Assembly (NCBI GenBank): GCA_015680685.1
Contig: MNCI01008125.1
Coordinates: forward strand, 301,706 to 323,663
DNA from: Gnetum montanum
Lineage: Eukaryota > Streptophyta > Gnetopsida > Gnetales > Gnetaceae
DNA length: 21,958 nt
Direction of reading: 5' to 3'
Positions 1-11,100 of the stretch are shown piece by piece. Numbering within the stretch: position 1 is the first letter of the stretch; every line of letters begins with the position of its first letter. Below the pieces are notes generated by a model. It was not told the DNA's origin. It did not search any database and saw only the letters and a list, made by a program, of their open reading frames with translations. Made by a program: the position numbers and the translations under genes.

Positions 1-430
1 AGTGACAACAACCACAGTCATGGGGAAGTCCATCACCAAATTAGCCCTATCCACCGCAACTGCACAGATATTCTGTTCAACACCCTATTTCCCCAACTAG
101 TTCGACATCCTCTACTTCAAATCACCACTACCACTCTTTCGAGTATCATCAACCCATGACATCTCCTAAAGGATCACCACCTCGCACCTCTTACCATCCA
201 TCCTACCCTCAATATTCTCATACTCCACCTCATTATATGCCACCACCAAGGATATAGGAGGGTTTTGCACCAGAATATCAACAAACAAATGCCACTTGTG
301 CTACAAATGTGCATAGACATGCTGACACTAGTGGGTCTCAATTGCAACGTAGGAAATGTCCCTTCTAGAGAAAAGGTCATAAGTCGAAGAAAACCACACA
401 TGGACCCACCACATCATCTGAGCCAACATA
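1..430 (+). pseudogene. Decayed Pro/Ser/His/Gln-rich reading frame
   Basis: I do not recognise this gene. One forward frame reads as a low-complexity protein rich in Pro, Ser, His, Tyr and Gln (for example SPTSSTSSTSNHHYHSFEYH near 84-146, then SYHPSYPQYSHTPPHYMPPP). It is interrupted by stops at 3-5 (TGA), 42-44, 255-257 and 366-368 (all TAG) and a TAA near 427. After 260 the frame becomes more basic (RKGHKSKK). Sense returns on both sides of each stop, so this looks like an old coding region with point nonsense changes rather than chance openness, but compositional bias alone can do this. It enters from outside the window. It could be the gag or accessory part of the LTR element whose end lies at 2834, or an unrelated transposon gene. 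Confidence 0.3.
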
Positions 431-857
431 ATGCTAGTCTGGTGCAACGCCTTCCTTTTCACCACACCATCCTCTGATCATACACAAGGGCCACCATGCA
501 TCGTTACTCCAAGCCTGAATATGAACAATGAACCTAATAATGTGGGGAGACAAATAAATGCATGCATACCATATCATGATCAAGGGTGTAATTTTGGGCC
601 AACCATCCATAATGTTAACACACCTCATCCGTTGACCCACCATACATTTAACCATCAAGTGTGTGACTAACAATTTTTCTACCTAGCCACCACACCACCA
701 ATAGATACCCAGTGGCTGGGGCATGAATCATTACCAATGTTTCATACATGCATGAATTCTATTTATCCACTTATTAATCCTTGTCACGGCCAAATGTTTA
801 GTCATGGGGATCACCCTCCATTCTAGTGTTCAAGATTCTTAAGTGTTTTTCATCTTT
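431..857. other. Intergenic, no gene seen
   Basis: Short open stretches on both strands here mirror each other and lack recognisable motifs. The protein-like composition of the preceding frame fades out. No RNA gene or terminal repeat was recognised. Confidence 0.4.
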
Positions 858-958
858 TTCTTTTACAATTTGTTGTTTTACAACTTTTTGTTTTACACAT
901 TCTTTATTTTACATCTTCTTGTTTTCATGTTATTAATCTTTTTAATTTTTATTTTACA
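858..958. repeat. Degenerate T-rich tandem array, 15-bp period
   Basis: Copies of a core resembling TTGTTTTACA start at 858 (TTCTTTTACA), 873, 888, 904 (TTATTTTACA), 919 (TTGTTTTCA) and 949 (TTATTTTACA). Spacings are 15, 15, 16, 15 and 30 bp, so about seven units at a 15-bp period with one strongly diverged copy near 934. The tract then dissolves into non-periodic T-rich sequence to about 1060. Confidence 0.6.
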
Positions 959-961
959 CCA

Positions 962-2448
962 TCATTAGTACATTTGCTATTTCTTGAAAATTTTACACTT
1001 TCTTCTATATTTTCTTTCATTTTATTTTGGTGTGATTTTCTAACTTTTTGTTAATAAGTGCCAAGTATAGTGGTAATGCATTGTTTGATGGTGGCATGTA
1101 CTATTTTGTTATTTGATTGTTTGTGTCTAGATTCTGGCCTTGAATTTCATTATGAAAGATTAGGACATGGTTTCTTTTTCATGCAATAGGCAATGAGTCN
1201 AGAGAGAGAATAGAAGAGAAGAAAGAAAAAGAGTCTTGTTGCTGCTAATGCCTAGATTGCGCCTTTCGTTGTCCATCTGTAAGCGCATTATCAATTCCAC
1301 TCCTTGCATGCTGCTTCAACGCTGCTTCATTCCAAGTGTCTACTCCAGATCCATTCCCTTGTTGCATGATAGCCATCTGCACCCACAACATAATCATATA
1401 TTAGCAAGGGTAATTAAATCATTAAGTAAAGCATACCTTGCTTCGGTTTAGGTTCCTTGGCTAAGTTGTGGTATGGCTAATATGGATCTGGGAAAATGTA
1501 GATGATGACTACCGAAGGCATAGGGGTTAGGAAGAAAAATGAAAAAATCCAAGGCTTATATAAAAAAATCGAAAAATCAGGCCCCGTACCCCCATGACTA
1601 ATCGCNCAAACAAACAATGGGAATTCAAAGCACACCCCTTAGACACAATAAACAAGCTACAAGCACTAGTCCCCTCTAGCTAAGGTCGTTCCTCACTTCC
1701 TACTTCTCTTTTCCTCTCTAATAAGGAATAGTGGTTGTACTATGGAAGCACTATTATGTCTCAGGGGGATGGACTAGTCTTAGAATGACAATGTGAAGTC
1801 ACTGAATGTGGTTATTTCTGGTTTGGATTAATGATGGATCCTATCAAGTCATTTAACCATAAAATTCACAAAAAACTTCATGTGACCTTAATTAGGAACT
1901 CCATTCCACTCTCTCTCATCCATCTATGCTTCCCATGTTTCACCTCACTACCAGTTTCATGTTCTTGTTCAATGTCTTGGTTTGATGTGCTAGAATTCTT
2001 AGGTAGTTTCTTCTAGGTTTTTTTATTTAACCTTTTGTAACCATTAATCATCCACAAGGCCCATAGACTCTTTAGTTTGAAGTTATGCAAGGGCATAAAA
2101 GGTTTGTATCTACTTTGGGAAGGACCCACTTGCATATCTTTTGGTTAGGTTAGTTAAGTTCTTTACCCTTAGACACTCTTATAATCAAATCCTTTTGTTT
2201 ATCTCATCAATGACATCCAATTGTGCACATTTTCACAACATTTCTTAGTGAAATTTCCTTTTTATTGCTATGAATTCTTACACCCTCTTCAAATATTTCC
2301 TTGTATTGAACTTTTTCAAATTTAATGGACCACTTATCTATTTTACCCTATTTGTCAGCTTTGCCGCTAATACTACTAAAGGAATCAATCTACCACAATC
2401 ACAACCTAGCCAAGTGTAACCACCAATGAGACAAGGTATTTAATAGTT
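962..2448. other. AT-rich intergenic tract, no gene seen
   Basis: No frame with recognisable motifs. Local features are a purine-rich stretch at 1201-1231 (agagagagaat and similar) and ambiguous bases at 1200 and 1606. Open frames at 1236-1451 and 1831-2016 have no domain-like composition and I treat them as chance. It may be the decayed interior of the LTR element that ends at 3168, but I cannot show that. Confidence 0.4.
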
Positions 2449-2833
2449 ATGTGTTACACATTACGTACTAATTCACGATTTTGTTGTGATTGCAGTGGGA
2501 AGCATGGACTAGAAGCGAGACTATCTTCACTAAGGATGATACAGCAGTACCACATGACAAGGATCGTTCATGATTGTGGGATCTTCTCTCTTATTCTTCA
2601 GCTGCCAAGAGGCATTAGACGTCAGTTTTATCAAGGGTGTTCACTTCTCTTATCATGAACATCCAATTTTGTAAAGACTGTAACTTCATACACTTGGGCA
2701 CTCAGCGTCTATTTGTTCCATCTAAGTCAACTTGTATGTCAATCAATAATCCCATACCTACTCAATATTTTGTAAGGAACTTGTTCCTCCTCTTCTTCAT
2801 TCAAGGATGAGTTTTCATTCAGTCATGGGGGTA
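2449..2833 (+). mobile_element. Probable 3' internal end of an LTR retrotransposon
   Basis: This stretch leads into a short G-rich tract (atgggggta, 2824-2833) placed like a polypurine tract directly before a TG dinucleotide that opens the putative LTR. A short frame from about 2494 (WEAWTRSETIFTKDDTAV) follows a pyrimidine/AG acceptor-like site but stops near 2570. The tail just before the G tract encodes a run like DEFSFS, reminiscent of the end of some plant Ty3/gypsy polyproteins. No integrase or reverse transcriptase motif is visible. Placement beside the LTR is the main support, so confidence is low. Confidence 0.3.
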
Positions 2834-2859
2834 TGATGAATCATGTTTTTTTATGTGCT

Positions 2860-2933
2860 CCAATGTCGGGTATGCGACGTTGAGTATCCAATGTTGGGAC
2901 TAAGATGTAATGTCAGATATCCGATGTTGCGGG
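2860..2933 (+). repeat. Imperfect repeats upstream of TATA box
   Basis: CCAATGTCGGG at 2860-2870, CCAATGTTGGG at 2888-2898 and CCGATGTTGCGGG at 2921-2933, with a partial AATGTCAG at about 2909. They lie 14 to 87 bp upstream of TATAAATATA. Such clusters are common as enhancer repeats in LTR U3 regions; the regulatory role is inference. Confidence 0.5.
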
Positions 2934-2946
2934 ATATACGCCAACC

Positions 2947-2956
2947 TATAAATATA
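2947..2956 (+). promoter_or_regulatory. TATA box of the putative LTR
   Basis: TATAAATATA, followed 30 to 40 bp later by AT-rich sequence suitable for transcription start and 178 bp later by AATAAA (3134-3139). Confidence 0.4.
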
Positions 2957-3168
2957 GTGCTTGGGTTCATGATTTCTAATCAGTTTTCATATCATTTTTC
3001 AGTCAAAGTAGTGAAGCTCTTGCAATTTGTTTTCTTCAAAGTTAGAATATTTTCTGAGTGCATGTAGTATGAGTTAAGTGTGTATAGATCTTTGTTTGAA
3101 TACTAATGTACTTAAGTGCAGTAGTGTAATGGGAATAAAAACAAACTTTTTTGATAATCCTTGCAACA

Positions 3169-3555
3169 CTGAGAATAGATTAATGTTTCCTTTAATGCAC
3201 TTTACTTTTATGCATTTACATTAAGTAATTAATTTCCAATTATTAATGAGCACAAGCAGGGCCACTACGAGCATACATATAGTGCTTAGTAACCCAGCAA
3301 TACTTAACATTTGGTAGCCCAGCAGTGCTATATGTGTTCAAGAAAGTGAGATGGGTACTTATGTTAGGCTAGCTAGGCTAGTTTAGATCTATTTTCCACT
3401 GTTCATTAGCTTAGTTAATTTTATCTCTTTATCGTCATTAGGAGTAGCAGAGAATTAGACAACATCATATGCCTCACTTTGGACTAAACCATACAGGACA
3501 AAGCTACCACTAGTCCAAGTGGGAAGACAGTGAACTATGATCAAAGTCTAATGAT
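3169..3555. other. Intergenic, short imperfect duplication only
   Basis: Holds a small imperfect direct repeat: TAGTAACCCAGCAATACTTA near 3287 and TGGTAGCCCAGCAGTGCTAT near 3312. No gene, primer-binding site or RNA gene recognised. Confidence 0.4.
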
Positions 3556-5728
3556 CTAGATACCACAACTAGTTCCATCCATGAAATTCGACCAGATCGT
3601 GCATGAACACTTGTGATTCGTATGGTTGGGCGTAGGGGTACCTAACCACTCATCAATTAGATTATCAAATTTGTTTGATGATGATTTAGCCTTTGATTTT
3701 AGAGTAAGGTCTTTCACCCTGGATTCTTTAAGAACTACACAAGACTTAGAAGATAATGATGGAAAATATTTAGCTAATTCTTTTAATTTTGCATCAATAG
3801 ATTCCCTTTGTATCTTAGCTTTCACTTCATTATATGCTATTAGAATTGACGATGGTAACATGGTATTGATAGGTAGCACACAATCTTTCTTAAAAGCAAA
3901 TGTTAATAGCTCATTAAATCATCATTTACTACATGTCTATAGGCTTCTCACAATGGCTTCCAACTTATTTTGTTCTTCATTGAAATTTTTTAACCCATTT
4001 TTCTACATGATGAGATCCTTCATCTAATTCTACATTGAAGCAAGCTCTCCTTGGAGTTCAGAGGCTTTGTTTTGCATTGTTAATTTATCTCCCTCTACCT
4101 CCATAGTCCTTACCATCAATTATTCTAATTTATTTGCAAGCTTGGAACCTGTGCTAGAACTCAATGTTCTTTGTTTTCTTCAAAGTTGCTAATTCTTAAG
4201 ATTACTTCTTGGCAAACTTTAGTGCACCTTTAACCTCTTACTTAAAGTTGCCAAAAGCTTTGGCATATTTTTCGTTTTCTTAATAGATAGTTGTCAATTC
4301 TTTGTTTACTGCCCCATTTTGCACCAAAGCAACACCATATATGATTTTTTATTTCTCAGCATGACATCGTAAGCCTCAACCTTGAAATAATGATCCATTA
4401 TGGTGTCATTAATGATCACCAAATCATATAATAAATCATTATTCACCATTATGGCATTAATCTTTGAAAGCATGCTAAGATCCTTAGTTACCATGTCTCT
4501 CATTACTAATGGAAAGTTGTCAACATTTATGTGTTCAAAATCCTTCCATGCAACTTTATTATAAAAAGTTTCCTCCATGAAACTCTTCTACATAGATGCC
4601 TTGAAATAATTAATGGTTACTTCTTGATGTATAACCTTATTCTTAAAACTATGTGTGGCATTAAAGTCCACATCGTGGATGAAGTCAGATAGTCTGATTC
4701 ACATTTCCTCCACTCCTCAACTTGTACATTAGTGGACTGCTTTATTAAAGGTAGCTTTGTGATAGTTCACTCATCCTTTATGAAGGCTTCTAAAAATAAC
4801 CTTGAAACAAGCTCTTTATTTTTATTCTACACAACTGTAGTGACATCCATAATCTTTGCATTGTTGAAAAACTTAAACAAATGTTAGTAGGAAGTAGCCA
4901 TATGAAAAATGAGGGGTAGAAGAAATATAATATGAGAGTATATGTTCTTTCATTTCCATCTTCAAAATTGACAACCAATCCACACAGCTTTTCTCTTTGA
5001 CCATGACATATAGTAGACATAGCAAAGGCTAGGATAGTGTTTTTCCTATCCTTCATAGCTATCCAATAAGTAATAGTGTCAACAAGGCTATAATATGGCA
5101 TTGGTGGTAGTGGTACAAACCTTTTCTCATTCTTCTTCATTCACAAAACATTCCAACAACTGATGCCTACAAAACATTACCTCTTTTAATGTAAAATCTA
5201 TTTTTACCATTTGAAAATAGAATCGTAAGAAAGTCTTTTGAATCTTAGAAAATCTCTAAGTTTGACCTACTTGATAAATAAACCAACTATTGTTATAAGT
5301 TCTAACAAAAATGTCAACCACCACATTATCCTTCAACACAGTCAACTCCACAAACAATGTAAGGCTATACCTTTCTGGTTCAACATTGCGACCTTGCTCA
5401 ATTAGCTATGTTATCACTATTAAATCATAATGATGATACTAAATGCTAATCATAGAAGCTAAATATCCAACATATTTCTCTTTTGAAAACAACAAATCAT
5501 AATCCTCATTTTATAGGCAATAGTTTCATAGTGAGCAATCATTGCAGAGTGAAGCTTAATCTTCTTTAAGACTCCTTTTAATGTTGAACTAGAACTTTCA
5601 CGGTGAGGATTCCCACTATGAAAATTTGTGGTGCCAACAGTGGCTACAATGATGATGACTTAGACTGTATTCTTAAAGGAGGTTGGAGTTGGTGTTTTTG
5701 CATCATGCTTCCTTTTAGATGTCCCCAT
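3556..5728 (-). pseudogene. Unidentified decayed single-exon frame, ~720 codons
   Basis: I do not recognise this gene. Reading the minus strand from an ATG at 5728-5726 (MGTSKRKHDAKTPTPT) to a stop at 3556, protein-like sequence continues almost throughout but jumps frames and hits many stops. Recognisable runs include VEPERYSLTLFVELTVLKDN (about 5380-5320), NTILAFAMSTICHGQREKL (about 5040-4980), the 90-residue open run at 4578-4306 (METFYNK-type start, NINDTIMDH-like interior) and a Lys/Glu-rich helical, probably coiled-coil stretch (about 4130-4030, MEVEGDKLTMQNKASELQGE). The open C-terminal run (3879-3556) is basic (KDLTLKSKAKSSSNKFDNL). The two-part plan, a mixed N-terminal half and a coiled-coil half, suggests a transposon protein or a dead plant gene. 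No reverse transcriptase, transposase DDE or nuclease motif was seen. Confidence 0.4.
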
Positions 5729-6731
5729 AACTACCCACATCCTCTTCCTTCATGAGCCATTTCAACAAACAATTGCTTTGAAACTTATAAGAAACTAGGG
5801 TTTTCTTGAAAAATGACTTAAACAAACAAAAATCAACATGCACAACTAATTTAATCTATTGTACATCATATTTGAACATTAACAAGCTAACTCTAAAGTC
5901 CCAAATCAATATTTATGCAACTATATGAATATTAAAATCCGTGAAATGATTTATTCTTGTTATTTCATAAGAAAACTATATAATTCTGACTACAAAATGA
6001 ATTTAAAGTACCTATTGTTAGAAATCAAAAGCAAAGGCATGATTTAAGATGCAACAAGCTTATCAGCATAATATTCCTTTGCTATGTTGTGTGCTCTATG
6101 GTTTTTGCTATTTTTGCAAATGTGCAAATAACATTCTACAATTTGTTTTTATACTTACCTTTGTATTAAATGCATATACCTAATCAAACACCATAAGTAT
6201 CTCATAGTGTTTATAAAGTTAGTCATCAAAAACCCTAGCTTTGATACCATTTTAAGTTTTGTGGTACCTAAATGACTAGCTCCAAGAAAACTAGAAATAC
6301 TTTCGTGACTATTATAATTAAAGAATAAATTAAAATTGCAACGCCATGAATGCTATCATAGCCATGGTGTTAATCATATACATTACAACGAACAATTAAA
6401 AATTTGAATATATATGAATAGCATTATTCAATGTCTCAGGTATCTATTGTTATTAGTATTCTGTGTATGAACAAACCAAAATATATCAATTAGAAGAAAT
6501 AGTCATGTTGACAAAATGAATAAACACGACAAATAGTTAAAACTAATTATAAGATGTAAATAGTAGAATTACCAATAACAAACTTTAACTAACAAGTACC
6601 AACACCATGATAGTGTACTACAAATACACATGATGTTATAAAATATAAACCTTGTTTACCATGTTGAGCTTGATAAAATACGTCAAATCTTTAACACTTA
6701 TCACCTCTAAAATATAAAAATGCAATCACCT
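5729..6731. other. AT-rich intergenic tract, no gene seen
   Basis: Strongly AT-rich, with no open frame of note on either strand. It forms the left flank of LINE-A. Confidence 0.55.
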
Positions 6732-6754
6732 AAGGGTTTAAACATTGACAATTT
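6732..6754 (+). repeat. 5' target-site duplication of LINE-A
   Basis: The 23 bases here match 11880-11902 at 19 positions: both begin AAGGGTT, then share AAACATT and end in TTT, with four substitutions. One copy abuts the element start, the other the poly(A) tail, as expected for target-primed reverse transcription. The divergence points to an old insertion. Confidence 0.75.
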
Positions 6755-6766
6755 ATTGAAGAAACA

Positions 6767-8163
6767 ATGGAGGGACTGGACGCTGATTCGCAGACGCTAA
6801 ACCAATATCTGAAGGCCCACGGAGGGAAGATTGGCGCGGCGCGGCTGACAAAGGCGGGAGAGAAGACAGGCGCGGTAGCCAAAGACGAGGAGGTGGGCGA
6901 GACGGTTCAAGACGCGGCGGCCAAGACAGCGAAGGCCCACGATGAGAAGACAGGATCGGCAGACAAGACGAGCGATACTGGTGAATACTCCCGCGAAGGT
7001 ACCGCGCTGCGGATTAAAGTAAGACACCCTGACAAGGACACATTGGATCAGCTACAGTGCAGCCTGATTGGCAAGTTCGTGTTCGAAGGGGCTCGGCCAC
7101 AGATTGATCTGGTCCGTCATTGGGCCAGGGCAGTGTGGGGTCTCGACAAGGTATCGGTCAAATGCCTGGCAGACGACCGTTTGCTATTTTGCTTCACCTC
7201 CCTGGAGGAACGCGAACAAATTCTGGTGGGAGGACCCTGGTTTTATGGGGCTCGCGGGCTAGCTCTGGCGCCTTGGTGCCTGGGTGCCCACCGGGACCCA
7301 AACCTTTTTGATCGAGAGAGTTCATCAAGTTCGATCAGTATACCGAGGCCATGGAACACCTAAATTTCACTAGATTCTGCATATGGCGACCTCTGACATC
7401 AGCAGAACCGATTGAGGAGCTGGTCCTGGACACGGATCTTGGCGAAGAGAGGGTTAGTGTGCAATTCGAAAATTTGCCAACAACACCATCCTTGACAAAG
7501 GAATCCAGGAGGGGGGCAAATCCAGCACATGCCCTAGGAGAGGGGTGGCAGATTATGGGCAGAAAAGGCAGGGTCGTCAACAGTAAAGCTCCGGCTCGGC
7601 AAAAAGGGCGAGATTTCCTTCGCAGGGAAAGGCCCCCCATGGCAGACGGAATCCACAGTCAGCGCGTCCCTGCTGATGGGCAACTCCCAGTTACAAGCGC
7701 AATGCAGGAAAAGGAGAAGGCCGACTCATGCGAAGAAGGACAGCAGAAAACAGGAGGGGAAGCACATGTTAATACAAAGAGCAAGCCCTATTACCACGCG
7801 CTGGTAGGGGTAGGGGCTCAAGGACCTGGAGACAGCCAGACACAGAACTACGGGACAGGGACAGCACCCAAGCAAGGCGAATGCGGATCGCCGCGCACCC
7901 CCGCTGGGGGGGAGGAGAGCCCCCATAGGGAAGACCTCTCCCCGCCACAGATTACCGACTGGGTAAATACCAGTCGCGGTTCAGCGAGACCCAGGGCGAG
8001 GCAGAGCACATCGCACAGCCAGGGAATGAAGGTATCCTTTCCAACGGCCAAGGCGGGGCGACCAGATAACAACACAAACAGACACAAGGTTACGCAGCAG
8101 TTAGTTGATCTAGGAGTGCAGCCCACACTCCAGAAGGTTTACCGCCAACACATGTCTCCATGA
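6767..8163 (+). pseudogene. LINE-A ORF1, DUF4283-like RNA-binding protein, broken
   Basis: ORF1 proteins of plant LINEs bind the element RNA. The frame opens at the ATG at 6767, then a Lys/Ala/Thr/Glu-rich N-terminus with loose internal repeats (residues 1-80: KAHGGKIG, GEKTGAVAKD, KAHDEKTGSADK). A DUF4283-like fold follows (about 83-185: LRIKVRHPDKDTLDQLQCSL, ARPQIDLVRHWARAVWG, GGPWFYGARGLALAPW). Compared with LINE-B, about 30 codons (the VWVRISG...LEFLEKVAGFFG segment) are missing at about 7317. The frame shifts there, and homology resumes as EFIKFDQYTEAM and continues from 7351 to 8163 through FCIWRPL and VSVQFENLP. The CCHC zinc knuckle normally found soon after FENLP in such proteins is absent. 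The remaining C-terminus is Gly/Pro/Ser/Arg-rich and looks disordered. The stop overlaps the ORF2 start. Confidence 0.85.
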
Positions 8164-11100
8164 AGATTCTTTCATGGAACTGCAGGGGCCAGGGTACCCC
8201 ATACAAACGACATACCCTGCAATGTTTGGTGCGAGATGAGCAATGTGATATCATGTGCTTACAGGAAACAAAACTTCAGCAATCAGAAGCGCATGTGCTT
8301 CAATGGTCAGGGTGGCACAACCATCAAGCGCACAGCCGAGGCCGCGCAGGCGGTCTCACCGTGCTCACCAGGGCAGACTCGTACGCCCTGGACATCTCTT
8401 ACTGGTGCATCACGGTACACCTGCCGGGGCAAAATGTATGGGTTACCAACGTTTATGGTGCCCAGGGATGGCAAGAACGCCTTCAGGAGCTCTCCCAGGT
8501 TGCTGGCCTCGTCCCCAACAAGGCTAACTGGTTGCTGCTTGGCGATTTCAACCAGCGGCTCTACTGCTGGGAGAAGACCGGGAACTCCTTGGCGGAGCCT
8601 GCTGGGGCAACAGAATTTCTCACGCTGCTTCGGAGGAACGACCTCACCGATTTAGATATAGTGGGGTGCAAGTACACATGGAGCAACCGCAGACAAGGAG
8701 CTACACGGGTTCAATCCCGAATTGACCGGGTGTGGGCCAGCCAGGCGATTCTTACCGACTGGAAAATCCACGTGCATGCTAGCGCTAAGATGGCCTCTGA
8801 TCATAGGGCCATCCTCTGCCAGCTAGACTGCGATAAGCTTCAACACCCCCGCCCCTTCCGGTTCGAACACACATGGCTAAGTATGCCGTGGTTGGGCGAA
8901 ATGGTTCGGGACATCTGGCAGGAATATTCACCCACAGTGGAACCACGGGACTTCCTGAAAAAAGGGTTAAAGACCCGCAAAAGCCGCATTAAAAATATTG
9001 GGACAGCAAAAAAATATCGCTTCAAAGTTTACAGAATTCAGATCCAAGCCAAGTTACGGACAACCCAGCAACAACAGGAGCAAGGGGCCGACCACACAGG
9101 CGAAGAACTCGCCCTCCAGGCTGAGCTGCAACTGTTACATCGCGAGGAGGAAGAATATTGGCGTCAAGGGCCCATATACAGTGGTTGAGAGCAGGGGATC
9201 GGCACACCAAATTCTTCTTTGCAGCCGCGAAGGCGCACCACGGGAATCGCCAACGCCCTCTGCAACGGCTACTACAAGATCCATCAGGGGTCGACAGAAT
9301 CCTACAGTACTGGCAGCGGGTCTGGCAGTGGCAACCAACGGACCTGATTTCTGTGCCAATACAGAAAATATTGCATCCAGCAGACAACTCACGCCTTCTT
9401 CAACCGTTCTCCCGCCAAGAACTTCGGATCGCGCTCCAGGAAATGCCGGTAGATAAGGCCCCGGGCCCGAACGGATGACCCATTGAACTTTTCCGCGCTT
9501 TTGAGGACGTCCTTGGGGCAAACCTGCTCAGTGCTTTTAACAGCATGCTGGCGTGGCGTCAAGTACGCAAGGAAATTAATTGCTCCTGCGTGGTACTTCT
9601 TCCCAAGGTAGAAAATCCCACATCCCTCGGTCATTTCCGCCCCATCGGCGTTTGCAACTCGCTCCTGCACCTTTTCTCCCGCATGCTCGTGACCAGGTTG
9701 TGGCCCCTAATGCCGCGACTGGTGGGGAAGAATCAGGCGGCCTTCATGAAGGGCCGGCATCTACAGGACCAGGTCCTGCTTCTCCAGGAAATCCAGCACT
9801 CCCTACAGGTCACAAAACTACCGGGCCTGTGCATCAAACTTGACATCGCCAAGGCTTACGATTCCGTGAGCTGGGATGCCCTGAAGACCGTACTACACGC
9901 AAAAGGCTTTGATGAGGCCTTCGTGACGCTCTGCATGCAGATCCAACGGGGAGGGCGATTTTCTCTAGATATCGAAGGGCAGCTGTGTGGTTTTCATGGG
10001 ACAGGACGCAGACTGCGCCAAGGCGATCCCCTCTCCCCGTTCCTGTTCCTGATGATGATAGACCTTCTGCAAACATACTGCGCCGATGAAGGGATCCAGG
10101 GGCTTAATATTCATGGTGTCCCTTGCCTCACTGCCCATTATGCTAACGACACCATGATCTTCACAAGGGCCATGGTGCCACAGGCTAGAGCGCTCTTACG
10201 GGCGTTAAACCGTCTACAACGGGAAGTTGGATTGGCGCCCAACACCGAGAAATCTGCACTATACCTCACTCACACTCATGCCATGGTACGCACAAAGATC
10301 ATTCAACTTTTGGGGATCCTACCAGGGGGAGCGGAAGACAAATATCTGGGCATTCCCATCCACAACTGGCACAGGTTGCAAACCTGGCAACCCCTCATCA
10401 TGCGAATCCAAAAGCGCACAAATCACTGGACAAACAGGTTCCTGTCCCGTAAAGGAAAAATCGTGCTGGCCTCCACCGTTTTAGGGGCCATGGCGAGGTT
10501 TGCTGCCTCCATGGCATCCCCCCCAATCGGCATCACCACAAAAATAGATGCTATTATCTGCGACTTCGTGTGGTCTGGTGGAAAAGGGGGGAAGAAAATG
10601 CATCTGGTGGCTTGGGCAAACACTGCAAGGCCCCGTACTGCCGGGGGGGTTGGCATTCTCCCCTTCAGGATGGAAGCAGCCTTAGGCAGACAAAGACTCC
10701 TCCAGAGGCTCACAGCAACAAATGAGGACCCTCCTCTCTNACCTCTCTAGGCACAAATTCTACGGTAGAAATATCGCCCCTGGGCGGCTGCCAACTCCGA
10801 TTCCCACACCTGGAGACAACTCTGTACTCATGTAAGATCATTGGGCCACGAAGACGAGATCTCTCTTCACCCTCAGCAGCTCCTCCAAAAACAGTATACA
10901 ACAAATCCGCACTGGATGAGGCTGTGGAAGGGGGTTCTACTAGAGAAAATCAAGATGTTTGGGTGGCTGATCCTGCACCACGCCCTCCCTGTTCGGACCT
11001 TGCTGCAAACCCGTGGCCTGAATATCGGCAACCACTGTCCTATGTGCAACCGCCACACAGAAACCTTACAACACTTCTTACATGAATGCCACAGAACCAG

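Larger units (their letters stand above)
2834..3168 (+). mobile_element. Putative LTR (solo or right-hand), about 335 bp
   Basis: The segment begins TGATGAATCATG straight after a G-rich tract and can be closed at CA near 3168 (TTGCAACA). Inside are, in order, three imperfect copies of CCAATGTYGGG (2860, 2888, 2921), a TATA box (TATAAATATA, 2947-2956) and an AATAAA signal (3134-3139). That U3-R-U5-like order is what a plant LTR promoter shows. No second LTR is in the window, so the boundaries and target duplication cannot be tested here. The CA end is a best guess. A short plant promoter of another kind is the alternative. Confidence 0.4.

Noticed and set aside
2449-2658. 69-residue open frame as a small gene
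   Set aside because: No start context or domain; better explained as the decayed 3' interior next to the putative LTR.
8236-8655. Overlapping plus-strand frames within the endonuclease region
   Set aside because: Shadow frames of the GC-rich ORF2; the endonuclease motifs are all in the frame starting at 8160.
8701-8730. Possible tRNA T-loop (GGTTCAATCCCGAATT)
   Set aside because: It lies in the conserved endonuclease coding stretch (RVQSRIDRVW) and no cloverleaf could be formed around it.
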